A stretch of DNA of 64,000 nucleotides from an uncultured Bryobacterales bacterium (GTDB lineage Bacteria; Acidobacteriota; Terriglobia; Bryobacterales; UBA6623): assembly GCA_958295955.1 (NCBI GenBank), contig OY282420.1, positions 4,168,435-4,232,434 on the forward strand, in the 5' to 3' direction. The translations under genes and the position numbers were made by a program. The notes under the pieces are model-generated. The model had not been told where the DNA came from. It worked only from the letters and a program-made list of their open reading frames with translations, and did not search any database. Below are positions 43,321 to 51,765 of this stretch, one piece after another. How positions within the stretch are numbered: position 1 is the first letter of the stretch; every line of letters starts with the position of its first letter.

Positions 43321-44268
43321 CTACGGTTTGAAGTGGCGGTCCAAAAACGCGGCAACCATCCCGAATAGCGACTCGGGCGTGTCAGTCGTCGGATTGCGGA
43401 ACCCGTGGTCCGCGCCAACCACCTTGTACAGCCGCGATTCCACGCCGGCTTTCTGGAGCGCCGCGTAGAGCAGTTCACTCTGGTTATAGGGTACCGACAA
43501 GTCCTTTTCGCCGTGCATCAGCAGCATCGGCGGATCGTCGGCGGTGACGTATGCGATCGGGTTCGCCCTTTGCGTCTTTTCGGGATGTTCCTGTATCCGG
43601 CCGCCGATGAAAAGAGACTCGGGCGAGCCCTCGGCGTCGTGATCGATGCGGCCCTCGAAGTCGTTCATCCGCAGGAAGTCGGTCGGTCCGAACCAGTTGC
43701 AGACGATGGTCGGCTTGGAGGAGACATCCTGATTTTCCGCGTGGATGGCGTCCCACTCCCTGACCTCCCAGGCCGTGCCCAGAAGAGCCGCGAGATGCCC
43801 TCCGGCGGACGAGCCCCAAACGGCCAGCCGGTCAGGGTCGATGTCGTATTGGGCTGCATTCGCGCGCAACCAGCGCAGCGCGGCCTTGCAGTCGGCGATT
43901 GCGGCGGGAAAGGTGGCTTCGCCGCTCAGGCGGTACTCGACGGAGGCCAAAATGTAGCCGCCGTGATCGAGGATGGGCCTTGGCCGGCGGAGACCCTCCT
44001 TCGACCCCCCGCGCCAGCCGCCGCCGTGGATCCAGACGACCAGAGGCAGGGGCTTGGCGGGTTTTGTCTCCGGGACATAAAGGTCGAGATGAAGTTCCCG
44101 ATTCCCGGCTGCGGCGTACGTCAGGTCGCGGTGGGCGACGACGCCGGGGGGCAACTCGATCGGCGGGCGGGACGCGCGAGAGCCGGCGCCGCGGTTTTGC
44201 CCTGGAAGCGCCGCGGCGCTCGCCAGCGCCAAGGCGATCGCTGCCGTTGCGCGCAAAGAAGCCGGCAT
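43321..44268 (-). CDS. Secreted alpha/beta-hydrolase (BD-FAE-like esterase)
   Basis: A 315-residue esterase with a signal peptide (MPASLRATAAIALALASAAA). Catalytic features: oxyanion HGGGW in 'PLVVWIHGGGWRGG', nucleophile Ser in GSSAGGH, Asp in 'LLMHGEKDLSVPYNQSE' and His in 'VVGADHGFRNP'. These fit the bacterial feruloyl/acetyl esterase group within the hormone-sensitive-lipase-like hydrolases. The ATG at 44266-44268 begins the signal peptide; the frame is open upstream but that part has no coding character and would overlap the divergent gene's promoter region. First gene of the minus-strand hydrolase run; 160 bases separate it from the divergent EF-hand esterase. Confidence 0.87.
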   Translation of the reverse strand: MPASLRATAAIALALASAAALPGQNRGAGSRASRPPIELPPGVVAHRDLTYAAAGNRELHLDLYVPETKPAKPLPLVVWIHGGGWRGGSKEGLRRPRPILDHGGYILASVEYRLSGEATFPAAIADCKAALRWLRANAAQYDIDPDRLAVWGSSAGGHLAALLGTAWEVREWDAIHAENQDVSSKPTIVCNWFGPTDFLRMNDFEGRIDHDAEGSPESLFIGGRIQEHPEKTQRANPIAYVTADDPPMLLMHGEKDLSVPYNQSELLYAALQKAGVESRLYKVVGADHGFRNPTTDTPESLFGMVAAFLDRHFKP

Positions 44269-44428
44269 GGAACGAGCCGCGCAGCAATTACGCTCGGTAA
44301 GATTATTATGCAGGCGCAACAATGTTATCGGTACGATACTACATGTGCGGGGCGATAGCAACCCTGAATTTTCGAGGCTTTTCCGCCCTGCCGCTCGGCT
44401 TTTGAGAATCCGGATCGGGAGTGCATCG

Positions 44429-45481
44429 ATGAAATACTTTTCCTTCCTTCTCGTAGGCATCGCCTTCGCTGCTGCAATTGCGCAGAACGTCCCGTCGAAG
44501 GAACAGCTCATCGAAAACTGGTTGAATACGCAGGATGCGGACAAAGACGGCCGGATTTCGCTCGCTGAAGCCGGCGGCCGGTTGGAGGCCGCCTTCAGCC
44601 GCAACGATGCAAACGACGACGGCTACCTTGACAAAGAGGAATTGGGCGCGACGGCGGAACGATTGGCCCGAAACCCGGCTGCGCGCCGCGCGCCGAGAAC
44701 GGTCACCGACGATAGGCTGCGCGGGCTCGCCCCCGAAGGGGTTTTGCTCGAGTTGAACATTCCCTACCGCGAGGGCCACGAGCTGTGGAAGCTCGACCTC
44801 GCCATGCCGGCGGCCGAGTCCGACGGGCCGCGCCCGGCAATCGTTGTTGTCCATGGCGGCGGCTGGGTCCGAGGAGATAAGCGCACGGGAGCGTTCGTGC
44901 GGCACATGCTGGAGTATGCGGCTCGAGGATACGTGGTTATCAATGTGAACTACCGACTCGACCGCGCAAAGCGGCCGTGCGTGGAAGATGTCAAATGCGC
45001 GGTCCGTTGGCTGCGGGCGCACGGGGAGAGATACAATGTCGATCCCGATCGAATTGGGGCGTATGGGAATTCCGCCGGCGCGCATCTGGCGGCCATGCTC
45101 GGACTCTCGCAGGCTGAGAAACGGCTCGATGCCGGCCCTTGGCAAGAGTATTCCAGCGCTGTTCAGGCAGTCGCCGGTTCCGCCACTCCGACCCGGCCGA
45201 ACATTCCGGGCGGAACGGAGGCGGACCGGGCGCTGATTGCCCCGATGACCTACGTCTCCGCCGATGCTCCGCCGTTTCTGCTCTTCCATGAGGTCTCCGA
45301 CCGCGTCGTCAACGTCAGCAACTCGGATGAGCTCGCTGCGGCGCTGAAGGAGGCCGGCGCCGCGGACGTCACCTACAAACGCTATGCCGACGGCTCCGGC
45401 CACGGCGTCTTTCAAGCCAATTTTGAAGAGACGGCGGCTGAGATGGAACGATTCTTTGCGCGCACGCTCGGCGCGAAGTGA
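44429..45481 (+). CDS. EF-hand-tagged secreted alpha/beta-hydrolase
   Basis: A 350-residue exported esterase with an N-terminal calcium-binding pair. After the signal peptide (MKYFSFLLVGIAFAAAIAQ) two EF-hand loops follow: DADKDGRISLAE (36-47) and DANDDGYLDKEE (60-71). The hydrolase part has HGGGW ('IVVVHGGGWVRGD'), nucleophile Ser in GNSAGAH, Asp in 'LFHEVSDRVVNVS' and His in 'GSGHGVFQ'. The EF-hands probably bind calcium for stability or docking. The ATG at 44429 has GGGAG upstream. The stop overlaps a GTG (GTGA) of the next frame, but that gene is better started at 45550. Divergent from the hydrolase gene at 43321. Confidence 0.88.
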   Translation: MKYFSFLLVGIAFAAAIAQNVPSKEQLIENWLNTQDADKDGRISLAEAGGRLEAAFSRNDANDDGYLDKEELGATAERLARNPAARRAPRTVTDDRLRGLAPEGVLLELNIPYREGHELWKLDLAMPAAESDGPRPAIVVVHGGGWVRGDKRTGAFVRHMLEYAARGYVVINVNYRLDRAKRPCVEDVKCAVRWLRAHGERYNVDPDRIGAYGNSAGAHLAAMLGLSQAEKRLDAGPWQEYSSAVQAVAGSATPTRPNIPGGTEADRALIAPMTYVSADAPPFLLFHEVSDRVVNVSNSDELAAALKEAGAADVTYKRYADGSGHGVFQANFEETAAEMERFFARTLGAK

Positions 45482-45549
45482 ACCCGATTCTCCAAACCGG
45501 TTTCGCCGGGCGATCGGCGCCTGCCTGCGGGACGCGGCAATCAACCGTG

Positions 45550-48210
45550 ATGTTCCCTTGCTCATGCTCCCGGACTGCCGGCGTGAGGTTGCGTCTCTGT
45601 TGGCTGCTGTTGTCGGCGCTTGGCGTTGCCTGGGGGCAGGGCGGGCCGCCGGGCGCTTCGGTCGGCGATCTGGTTTTTGCCGCGGACGCTCCGAACGCCG
45701 TGTTCGCCGCGACCAATGCGGGGTTTTTTGTCAGCTACACCGGCGGACAAACATGGTCCGAGGCCAACGGCGGATTGCCTGCCGTCAACGTCCGGCGGGT
45801 GGCCGGGAACGGCTCCGTGCAGTTCGCCGCCTTGCGCGAGGAAGGCGTTTACCGCTCGCGGAACGATGCGGCCTGGGAGTTTGCCGGCGACGGCCTGCAA
45901 GGGAACGACATCCTTTCCATCGAAATGTCGCCGCAGAACCCGGACGTGCTGTACGCGGGGAGCGCAACGGGGCAAATCTTCCAGAGCTTGAACGGCGGCG
46001 AAGGGTGGGTCTCCGCCGACCGAGGGACGGCCGAAGGCCCCTATATCGACATTTGGGCGTCGCCTGTCGATCCTGACCTGCTGTTTGCCTCGAATTTAAG
46101 CGGCGAGGAAGCGCTCGGGCGCCTGTTGCGGAGCACGAACGGCGGCGAAAGCTGGGAAGAGGTTCTCTCCGGCCCTGTCGTGATCGCCGGCGTTGCCTTC
46201 GCAACGGATGCGCCGGGAACGGCGTGGATTGCGACCGGAGGCGGTCTGTTCGTCACTACCGACGGGGGAGGCGGCTTTACCGGGCCGTTTCTGGCAACGG
46301 GACGTTTCCAGGACGTTGCGGTTTCTCCGCTGGATTCGCGGATCGTTTACGCCGGGACCGCGGACGGCAACGTCATCCGCACGACGGACGGCGGGCAAAA
46401 TTGGGTTTCGATTGCCTCCGGACTGCCGCGGGCGAGCATTTTGCGTCTGGAAGCGACGGAACGGAGCGTTTTTGCGGGTCTTGACGGATCGGGCGTGTTT
46501 CGTTCCGACGACGGAGGAGACAGTTGGCGGATCAGCTCCGCGGGGATGCGCGCAGCGGACGTCATGGCCGTCTCGGTTGCGCCCTCGGCCGCGGGCTCGG
46601 TTCTGGCCTCGACGGCGGGCGGCGGGATGTTCCGCACGCATACCGGCGGCAGCGTCTGGAGCGAGCCCCGCGCAGGGTTGTCGGCCTTCCGGGTGACTTC
46701 CCTGCGGCACGATCCCGCGGACGCCGATCGGGTCTATGCAGGCACGATCAATCCGTTTCTGGCGGGAGACGGCTCGCTTTTCCAAAGCGCGGACGGCGGG
46801 CGGAGTTGGCAGCCGCTGTTTACGCAGCTTTCCGTGTTCGACGTGGCCGTTCATCCAACCGACGGCCGCAGCGTATGGGTGGGAACGCCGACGGAGCGGT
46901 TCTTTGGGACGCCCGGCTTGCTGCGCTCGCGGGACGGCGGCATGACGTTCGAGGAGGTTTGGGGCGGCCGGGGCGAGTTGGGCTTTCTGGACGTTACCGC
47001 TATCGCCATCGATCCGGGAGATCCGCGCAGGGTCTATGCCATCGTCCGCAATCCGTTTTCGTTTCCCGCGGCCTATCAATTCGTCTGGACCGAAAACGAC
47101 GGCGAACGCTGGTTCGGCGCGGGTTATACGGCAACGCCCCTGACGACGGTCGCCGTCGATCCGGGCGACCGTCGACGCATCCTTCTCGGCGCCGCGCCCG
47201 GGGTTTTTCTGAGCGTCGACGGCGGTTCGAGCTTCGCGGCGGCGAACAACGGCTTGCCGGCGGATGCCGTCGTCAACTCGATCGTCTTCGACGGCAATGA
47301 CGACAACGCCGTTTACATCGCGACATCCGCCGGAGTATTCAAGAGCGAGACGCGCGGCGCCGGCTGGGTTTCGGCGGATGCGGGACTGGAGCCGTTCCCG
47401 GTGCGGCAACTTGCGGTGGATGCCGGCGCGGCCGGCCGGCTGTATGCGGCGACTCCGGGGGCGGGCGTTTTCAAGACCGTGGACGGCGGCGCCAACTGGG
47501 TCCCCGCCGGCGGCATTGCGGCGTTGAGCTCGGCCGGCGTCGTGAACGCGGCGACGTTTCAGTCCGAGGGCGTGGCGCCCGGCGGGATCGTTTCTTTGTT
47601 CGTGGGGAATGCCGGCCCGCAGACGGGGGTTGCAGCTACGGAGTTCGATCCCGAAACGGGCGGGCTGCCGACGTTCTTGGGCGGCGTGCGCGTGTTTTTC
47701 GACGATGTTGCCGCGCCGCTGTTCTTTGTCCGCCGGGATCAATTGAACGTGCAGGCGCCGTTCGAGATCGCCGGCCGGGAGTCGGTCGCTGTGCGCGTGG
47801 AATATGAGGGAGCGCCGAGCGGCGCGGTTCCGGTGAGTGTGCGCGCGGCCGATCCGGGGTTGTTTGCGCCGGTGCTGAATCAGGATTATTCGCTGAACGG
47901 CGAGGGTAATCCGGCGGCGCCCGGCAGCGTCGTGCAGCTTTTCGCCACGGGGCAGGGCGCCGTGACTCCCGTTCAGGAGACGGGGGCGCCGGCCCCCGCA
48001 GTTGCGCCGTTCCCGACGCCCGATTTGCCGGTCAAGGCGCTGGTCGACGACCGGGAGGCGGAGGTGTTGTTTGCCGGGCTGACGCCGGGACTGGTCGGCT
48101 TGATGCAGTTGAACGTGCGCCTGCCGGCAAGCGCGGGCGGGGCGGTGACGATTCGCTTGCGGATCGGGGAGTGGGAGTCGCCGACGACCGCCGCGGCGTT
48201 CGTGCGTTAA
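45550..48210 (+). CDS. Secreted BNR-repeat propeller protein with Solibacter C-terminal domain (TIGR03437-like)
   Basis: About 886 residues. After a signal peptide ('LCWLLLSALGVAWGQGG') come many Asp-box (BNR) repeats of the S/T-x-D/N-G-G-x-x-W/F type: 'STNGGESWEE', 'TTDGGQNWVS', 'SDDGGDSWR', 'SRDGGMTF' and others, which build a sialidase/sortilin-like beta propeller. The last 230 residues carry the Solibacteres domain: 'SSAGVVNAATFQSEGVAPGG', 'RDQLNVQAPFEIAG', 'VVQLFATGQGAVTP'. No sialidase catalytic residues are obvious, so binding or surface display is more likely than catalysis. The start could be ATG 45550 or an upstream GTG at 45478 that overlaps the previous stop. Its TAA stop overlaps the TAA of the convergent peptidase gene. 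Confidence 0.87.
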   Translation: MFPCSCSRTAGVRLRLCWLLLSALGVAWGQGGPPGASVGDLVFAADAPNAVFAATNAGFFVSYTGGQTWSEANGGLPAVNVRRVAGNGSVQFAALREEGVYRSRNDAAWEFAGDGLQGNDILSIEMSPQNPDVLYAGSATGQIFQSLNGGEGWVSADRGTAEGPYIDIWASPVDPDLLFASNLSGEEALGRLLRSTNGGESWEEVLSGPVVIAGVAFATDAPGTAWIATGGGLFVTTDGGGGFTGPFLATGRFQDVAVSPLDSRIVYAGTADGNVIRTTDGGQNWVSIASGLPRASILRLEATERSVFAGLDGSGVFRSDDGGDSWRISSAGMRAADVMAVSVAPSAAGSVLASTAGGGMFRTHTGGSVWSEPRAGLSAFRVTSLRHDPADADRVYAGTINPFLAGDGSLFQSADGGRSWQPLFTQLSVFDVAVHPTDGRSVWVGTPTERFFGTPGLLRSRDGGMTFEEVWGGRGELGFLDVTAIAIDPGDPRRVYAIVRNPFSFPAAYQFVWTENDGERWFGAGYTATPLTTVAVDPGDRRRILLGAAPGVFLSVDGGSSFAAANNGLPADAVVNSIVFDGNDDNAVYIATSAGVFKSETRGAGWVSADAGLEPFPVRQLAVDAGAAGRLYAATPGAGVFKTVDGGANWVPAGGIAALSSAGVVNAATFQSEGVAPGGIVSLFVGNAGPQTGVAATEFDPETGGLPTFLGGVRVFFDDVAAPLFFVRRDQLNVQAPFEIAGRESVAVRVEYEGAPSGAVPVSVRAADPGLFAPVLNQDYSLNGEGNPAAPGSVVQLFATGQGAVTPVQETGAPAPAVAPFPTPDLPVKALVDDREAEVLFAGLTPGLVGLMQLNVRLPASAGGAVTIRLRIGEWESPTTAAAFVR

Positions 48211-49133
48211 GGCCGCGCGCCGGCGGCGATGGTCTCTTCGAGCACGTGGAGGATCACCGCGAAACTGTCGGCGGACAGCTTGTCCATCGTGTCGGCCGCG
48301 GTGTGCCAGTAGGCATTGCCCGGACCGTAGTTGAAGTCGATCAGGTCGATGCTGGGGATGCCGACCGCGGCGAACGAGAGGTGATCGTCTTCGATATAGC
48401 CGATCTCGCGAGGGAAATGCCGCTCATAGCCCAGTTCCGCGGCGATGGACCAGACCCGCTTCATCAGGTCCGGGTCGGAGTTGCGGTCGAAAACCAGCGA
48501 CAGATCCGCGTCGCCGATCATGTCCACGTTGATCAATGCCCGGATACGCCGCGCCGTTCCATCCGCTGCCCAGCGGCCTGCCAAATGGCGGCTGCCGTAG
48601 GTGCGGTCGGCGGCGCTCCATCTGAGCACGGCTTCTTCTCCGTCGAGAAACGCGACCCACACCGCGGCATCGGGTTTCGCGTCGAGGCGCTCCGCCAGCG
48701 CCATGAGCAGACCGGCGGAAGACCCGCCGTCGTTGGCGCCGACGAATCTTTCCTGCCGCAGCGTGTCGTAGTGTCCCGAAACGACGACGATGCCTGCGGC
48801 GTCGGCGGCGCCGAAACGGGCCGTGATGTTCTTCATGGCCGCCGCTCCGAGCGGAGTCGCCGCGGTGAAATCGTCTTCCGTAACGCGGCACGAAAGCTTT
48901 CCGAGCGCCTCGGCGATGATGCGTTGCTGCGCCTGCAGGGCGTTCGATCCGGCGGGCCGCGGGCCGAGCGCGACGAATTTTCGGGTCCATTCGAGGGCGG
49001 CTCTACCGGCCCGGCGGTATTCTTCCGGTATGGCGGCGGGCTGCGACCGGGCCTGGCAAGACAGCGCTGCAAGGACAAGCAATCCTGTCCAGAGACCGGG
49101 CTGCCGCGGTCGCGCAGCGGTTTTGCTATCCAC
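48207..49133 (-). CDS. Secreted M28-family metallopeptidase, glutaminyl-cyclase-like
   Basis: A 308-residue zinc enzyme. Zinc ligands of the M28 fold are visible in order: GHYDT, 'GANDGGSS', 'DGEEAV', 'NVDMIGD' and 'AYWHTAAD'. The block 'FLDGEEAVLRWSAADRTYGS' followed by RHLA closely resembles animal glutaminyl-peptide cyclotransferases (DGEEAFLxWSxxDSLYGSRHLA), so it may form N-terminal pyroglutamate rather than cleave peptides. A signal segment 'LWTGLLVLAALSCQARSQ' directs it out of the cytoplasm. The start is a GTG at 49131-49133 that lies inside a dispersed repeat (49121-49170), so the first residues MDSKTAA are repeat-derived. Convergent with the BNR gene; stop codons overlap. Confidence 0.85.
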   Translation of the reverse strand: MDSKTAARPRQPGLWTGLLVLAALSCQARSQPAAIPEEYRRAGRAALEWTRKFVALGPRPAGSNALQAQQRIIAEALGKLSCRVTEDDFTAATPLGAAAMKNITARFGAADAAGIVVVSGHYDTLRQERFVGANDGGSSAGLLMALAERLDAKPDAAVWVAFLDGEEAVLRWSAADRTYGSRHLAGRWAADGTARRIRALINVDMIGDADLSLVFDRNSDPDLMKRVWSIAAELGYERHFPREIGYIEDDHLSFAAVGIPSIDLIDFNYGPGNAYWHTAADTMDKLSADSFAVILHVLEETIAAGARP

Positions 49134-49170
49134 TATTCACCATCCACTATCCACCGGCCGCGCAAGCGGC
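49121..49170. repeat. Dispersed repeat, copy 1 (GTGGATA units plus GCCGC hairpin)
   Basis: Read on the minus strand: a hairpin GCCGC-TTGC-GCGGC, then three to four imperfect GTGGATA/GTGAATA units ending GTGGATAGCAAAA. Copy 2 is at 55601-55642. It lies between the methyltransferase stop and the peptidase, and supplies the peptidase's GTG start. Confidence 0.8.
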
Positions 49171-49171
49171 G

Positions 49172-50161
49172 CTAGGCTTCCCCCCGGCGGGCGGCTTCGA
49201 TCATAACGGTCGAGCCCGCGCCGGCCGCGGCTTCAAGCAGCGTTAACGGCGCGGCGGCGGCGGCCAGGGCGAAATACAGGGCATCCCGCAGCAGCGAGCC
49301 GAAGCGAGACTCTTCCATCTTGCGCACCCGGCGGACTACCGGGTCCAGCCGCGGGCAGAGGCTTGTCGCCAAGCCGGCCGGGTTATCCCGCAGCGAAAAG
49401 AACTTGCGGCGGACGATTTCGTAACCGCAGGCATCCAGGAGATCTTCCAGGTCTTCGAGGCGGAAGCAGAGCAGGCGCCGCGGCACGTCGAAGCCGTTCC
49501 AGTTTTCCCCGAGCAGGAGGGCTTGCCATGAATCGGCGTTCGGCGCTTGAATGACGATGCGCCCGCCCGGAGCGGGCAATTCGCGGAGCGCCGCGAGCGC
49601 GGCCGACGGGTCGGGCAGACGTTCGAGGACGTACAAGGCCGTGACGACGCTGAACGAGCCGGGCCGAAAGGGAACGTCGGGGAGCCCACAGCAGACGGCC
49701 GGGACGGCGTGGCTGCGCCGGACTCGTTTGGCGTTTTCGCAGGACGGGTCGCCGCCGCAGACGGGGATGTCCCGCGACTGAAGCGCCTGCAGCAACGAAC
49801 CGCTGCCGCAGCCGATATCCAGCACCGGCTCGGGGCCGTGGACTGCGCCTTCCACGAAGCGCGCGTGGTCGCGCAAAACGAACCGGCGGCAGCCTGCGGC
49901 CAGCCTGTCCCCGGCCGCGGGCGTTGCTTGCCAACGGTAGCTGTCGGGATAGAACTCCTTGAGTTCCGCGGGGGCCGGGGCAGGGTCGAGCCGGATCAAC
50001 CCGCAATGCATGCATTCGATGACGCCGAACCGGCGGTCGGTGGTTCCGTAGAGCCGGTCCGAGCTCTGAAACAGCGTCGTGTACGACTCGGTTCGGCAGC
50101 GCGGACAGGCCGTTGGCGCAACTTGGGTCGCTGCGTCGGATGCAATGGCGGGAGACGGCAC
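49172..50161 (-). CDS. Class I SAM methyltransferase with N-terminal zinc ribbon
   Basis: About 330 residues. A zinc-ribbon comes first: CPRC and CMHC about 30 residues apart ('ACPRCRTESYTTLF', 'VIECMHCGLIRLDP'). The Rossmann methyltransferase follows, with SAM motif 'VLDIGCGSGSLLQALQ' and 'FSVVTALYVLERLPDPSAAL'. The C terminus is hydrophobic ('LAAAAAPLTLLEAAAGAG'). This is the layout of sugar/lipid-modifying methyltransferases in cell-surface gene clusters, but the substrate is not identifiable. No ATG start fits; GTG at 50161 gives the usual short lead before the ribbon, and TTG at 50221 is the alternative. Divergent from the oxidoreductase at 50284. Confidence 0.83.
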   Translation of the reverse strand: MPSPAIASDAATQVAPTACPRCRTESYTTLFQSSDRLYGTTDRRFGVIECMHCGLIRLDPAPAPAELKEFYPDSYRWQATPAAGDRLAAGCRRFVLRDHARFVEGAVHGPEPVLDIGCGSGSLLQALQSRDIPVCGGDPSCENAKRVRRSHAVPAVCCGLPDVPFRPGSFSVVTALYVLERLPDPSAALAALRELPAPGGRIVIQAPNADSWQALLLGENWNGFDVPRRLLCFRLEDLEDLLDACGYEIVRRKFFSLRDNPAGLATSLCPRLDPVVRRVRKMEESRFGSLLRDALYFALAAAAAPLTLLEAAAGAGSTVMIEAARRGEA

Positions 50162-50283
50162 ACTGGGCCGGCCGTTCGGTTCCGGCGGTCTTTCGCTACC
50201 GTAACACGGTTGCTGCGGCAATCTTCTTCTGCGGATGCTAAACTACTGCGATAAGGGATTTCGAATTTTCCCGGGAGGTGTCG

Positions 50284-51714
50284 ATGGCCGAGAAGAACAC
50301 GGATTCGATCAACGTGAACCGGCGCGATTTTGCGAAGGCCGCCGCCGCGGTCGGGGCCGCCGCCGCTGCCGCGGGGCAGGGGCCTTTCGTGCGCACGGCA
50401 AAAGCCGCCGAGCGCAAGATCAAGTACGGCTTTATCGGCCCGGGCAGCCGCGGCCGGCGCCTTTTGGAGCGCCACCTGCAATTCATGGATCACGGCGAGT
50501 GCGTCGCCATGTGCGACATCTATGAGAAGAACCTCAAGAAGGCTCTCGACATCTTCGACGGCAAGCCGACCGCCTACACGGATTACAACAAGCTGCTGGA
50601 GCAAGAAGACATCGAAGCGGTGTTCATCACGGTTCCCCTCTTCATGCACTTCCCGGTCATCAAGGCCGCTTTGCAGGCGGGCAAGCACGTCTTCTGCGAA
50701 AAGTCCCTGGTCTTTACTCCCGAGGAAGTCCACGAGTTGCGCGCGCTGCACAAGGCCAACCCGAAGCTGACGATTCAGGTCGGCTTGCAGCGGCGTTACA
50801 GCAAGTTCTACCACAAGGCCAAAGAGATGATCGACGCCGGGGCGATCGGCGAGATCACGCACATTCAGGCGATGTGGCACCGCAATACCAACTGGCGCCG
50901 CAAGGCCAAGCCGGAATTCGAGGATCAGTTCAACTGGCGCTTGTACCGCAAGTATTCCGGGGGGCTTTGCGCGGAGTTGATGTCTCACCAAGTGGATGTG
51001 TCGGACTGGTTCCTGGGTCAGCATCCGCGCTCGGTGATGGGCGTCGGCGGGCTGGACTATTGGCAGGACGGCCGCGACATTTACGACAACATCCAGCTTA
51101 TCTTCGAGTATCCGGGCGGGCAGAAATTGCAGTACAGTTCGATCATGACGAACCGCCATATCGCCGGCCGCAGAGTTCCCGGCGACGGCTGCCGCGAGAC
51201 GATCCTGGGCACGAACGGGGCGATCGAGCTTACGCTGATCCCTTATGGCGACGGCATGTACTACCCGGACAGGATGAAGGTGACGATGGAATCGCAGGCG
51301 AAAGAGAAGCCGCCGGAGGAAAATTGGGTCGCCGGCTCGACAGTGGGGACCGATACGGCCGAGCAGGGCGAGGGATTTCCAATCGACCCCGAAGCGGTCA
51401 ATCCGAACGAAGTCGGCTTCATCGAGAAGGAGTTGTTCTTCGCCAGGACATGGGCCTACAACAAGGGAATCATGCGGCCGGAAGAGTCGGTCGACCCCGA
51501 GTACGCGGAATTATCCAGCTTCTTGAAAGACGTTGCCGACGGGAATCGTCCGCGAGCGGACGTGGACGTTGGGCTGCAAGACTCGATTGCGGTGATGCTC
51601 GCCAATCTGAGCATGGACGAAGAACGGAAGGTGTATTTCTCCGAAATCGAGACGATGGGCAACGCGGCGCCCGAGATGAGCTCCACGGGCTCCGGCTCGC
51701 GCGCCGGCGACTGA
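50284..51714 (+). CDS. Tat-exported Gfo/Idh/MocA-family oxidoreductase
   Basis: A 476-residue NAD(P)-dependent oxidoreductase. The N terminus 'NVNRRDFAKAAAAVGAAAAA' is a twin-arginine signal. The Rossmann part follows ('KIKYGFIGPGSRGRRLLERH', 'VAMCDIYEKN'), then the family EKP-like motif, here 'VFCEKSLVFT' with Ser in place of Pro, and the C-terminal alpha/beta domain ('GGLCAELMSHQVDVSDWFLG'). Members act on sugars or inositols; many Tat-tagged ones occur in Planctomycetes and Acidobacteria, where the cofactor would have to be exported with the folded protein. The ATG at 50284 has GGGAGG upstream; TAAACT at 50239-50244 is a possible -10. Substrate unknown. Confidence 0.88.
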   Translation: MAEKNTDSINVNRRDFAKAAAAVGAAAAAAGQGPFVRTAKAAERKIKYGFIGPGSRGRRLLERHLQFMDHGECVAMCDIYEKNLKKALDIFDGKPTAYTDYNKLLEQEDIEAVFITVPLFMHFPVIKAALQAGKHVFCEKSLVFTPEEVHELRALHKANPKLTIQVGLQRRYSKFYHKAKEMIDAGAIGEITHIQAMWHRNTNWRRKAKPEFEDQFNWRLYRKYSGGLCAELMSHQVDVSDWFLGQHPRSVMGVGGLDYWQDGRDIYDNIQLIFEYPGGQKLQYSSIMTNRHIAGRRVPGDGCRETILGTNGAIELTLIPYGDGMYYPDRMKVTMESQAKEKPPEENWVAGSTVGTDTAEQGEGFPIDPEAVNPNEVGFIEKELFFARTWAYNKGIMRPEESVDPEYAELSSFLKDVADGNRPRADVDVGLQDSIAVMLANLSMDEERKVYFSEIETMGNAAPEMSSTGSGSRAGD

Positions 51715-51765
51715 CGCCGCGCCGCCCGCGGAGTTCGTTTCAGACCTGACGTTGCGGCTGCAAGC

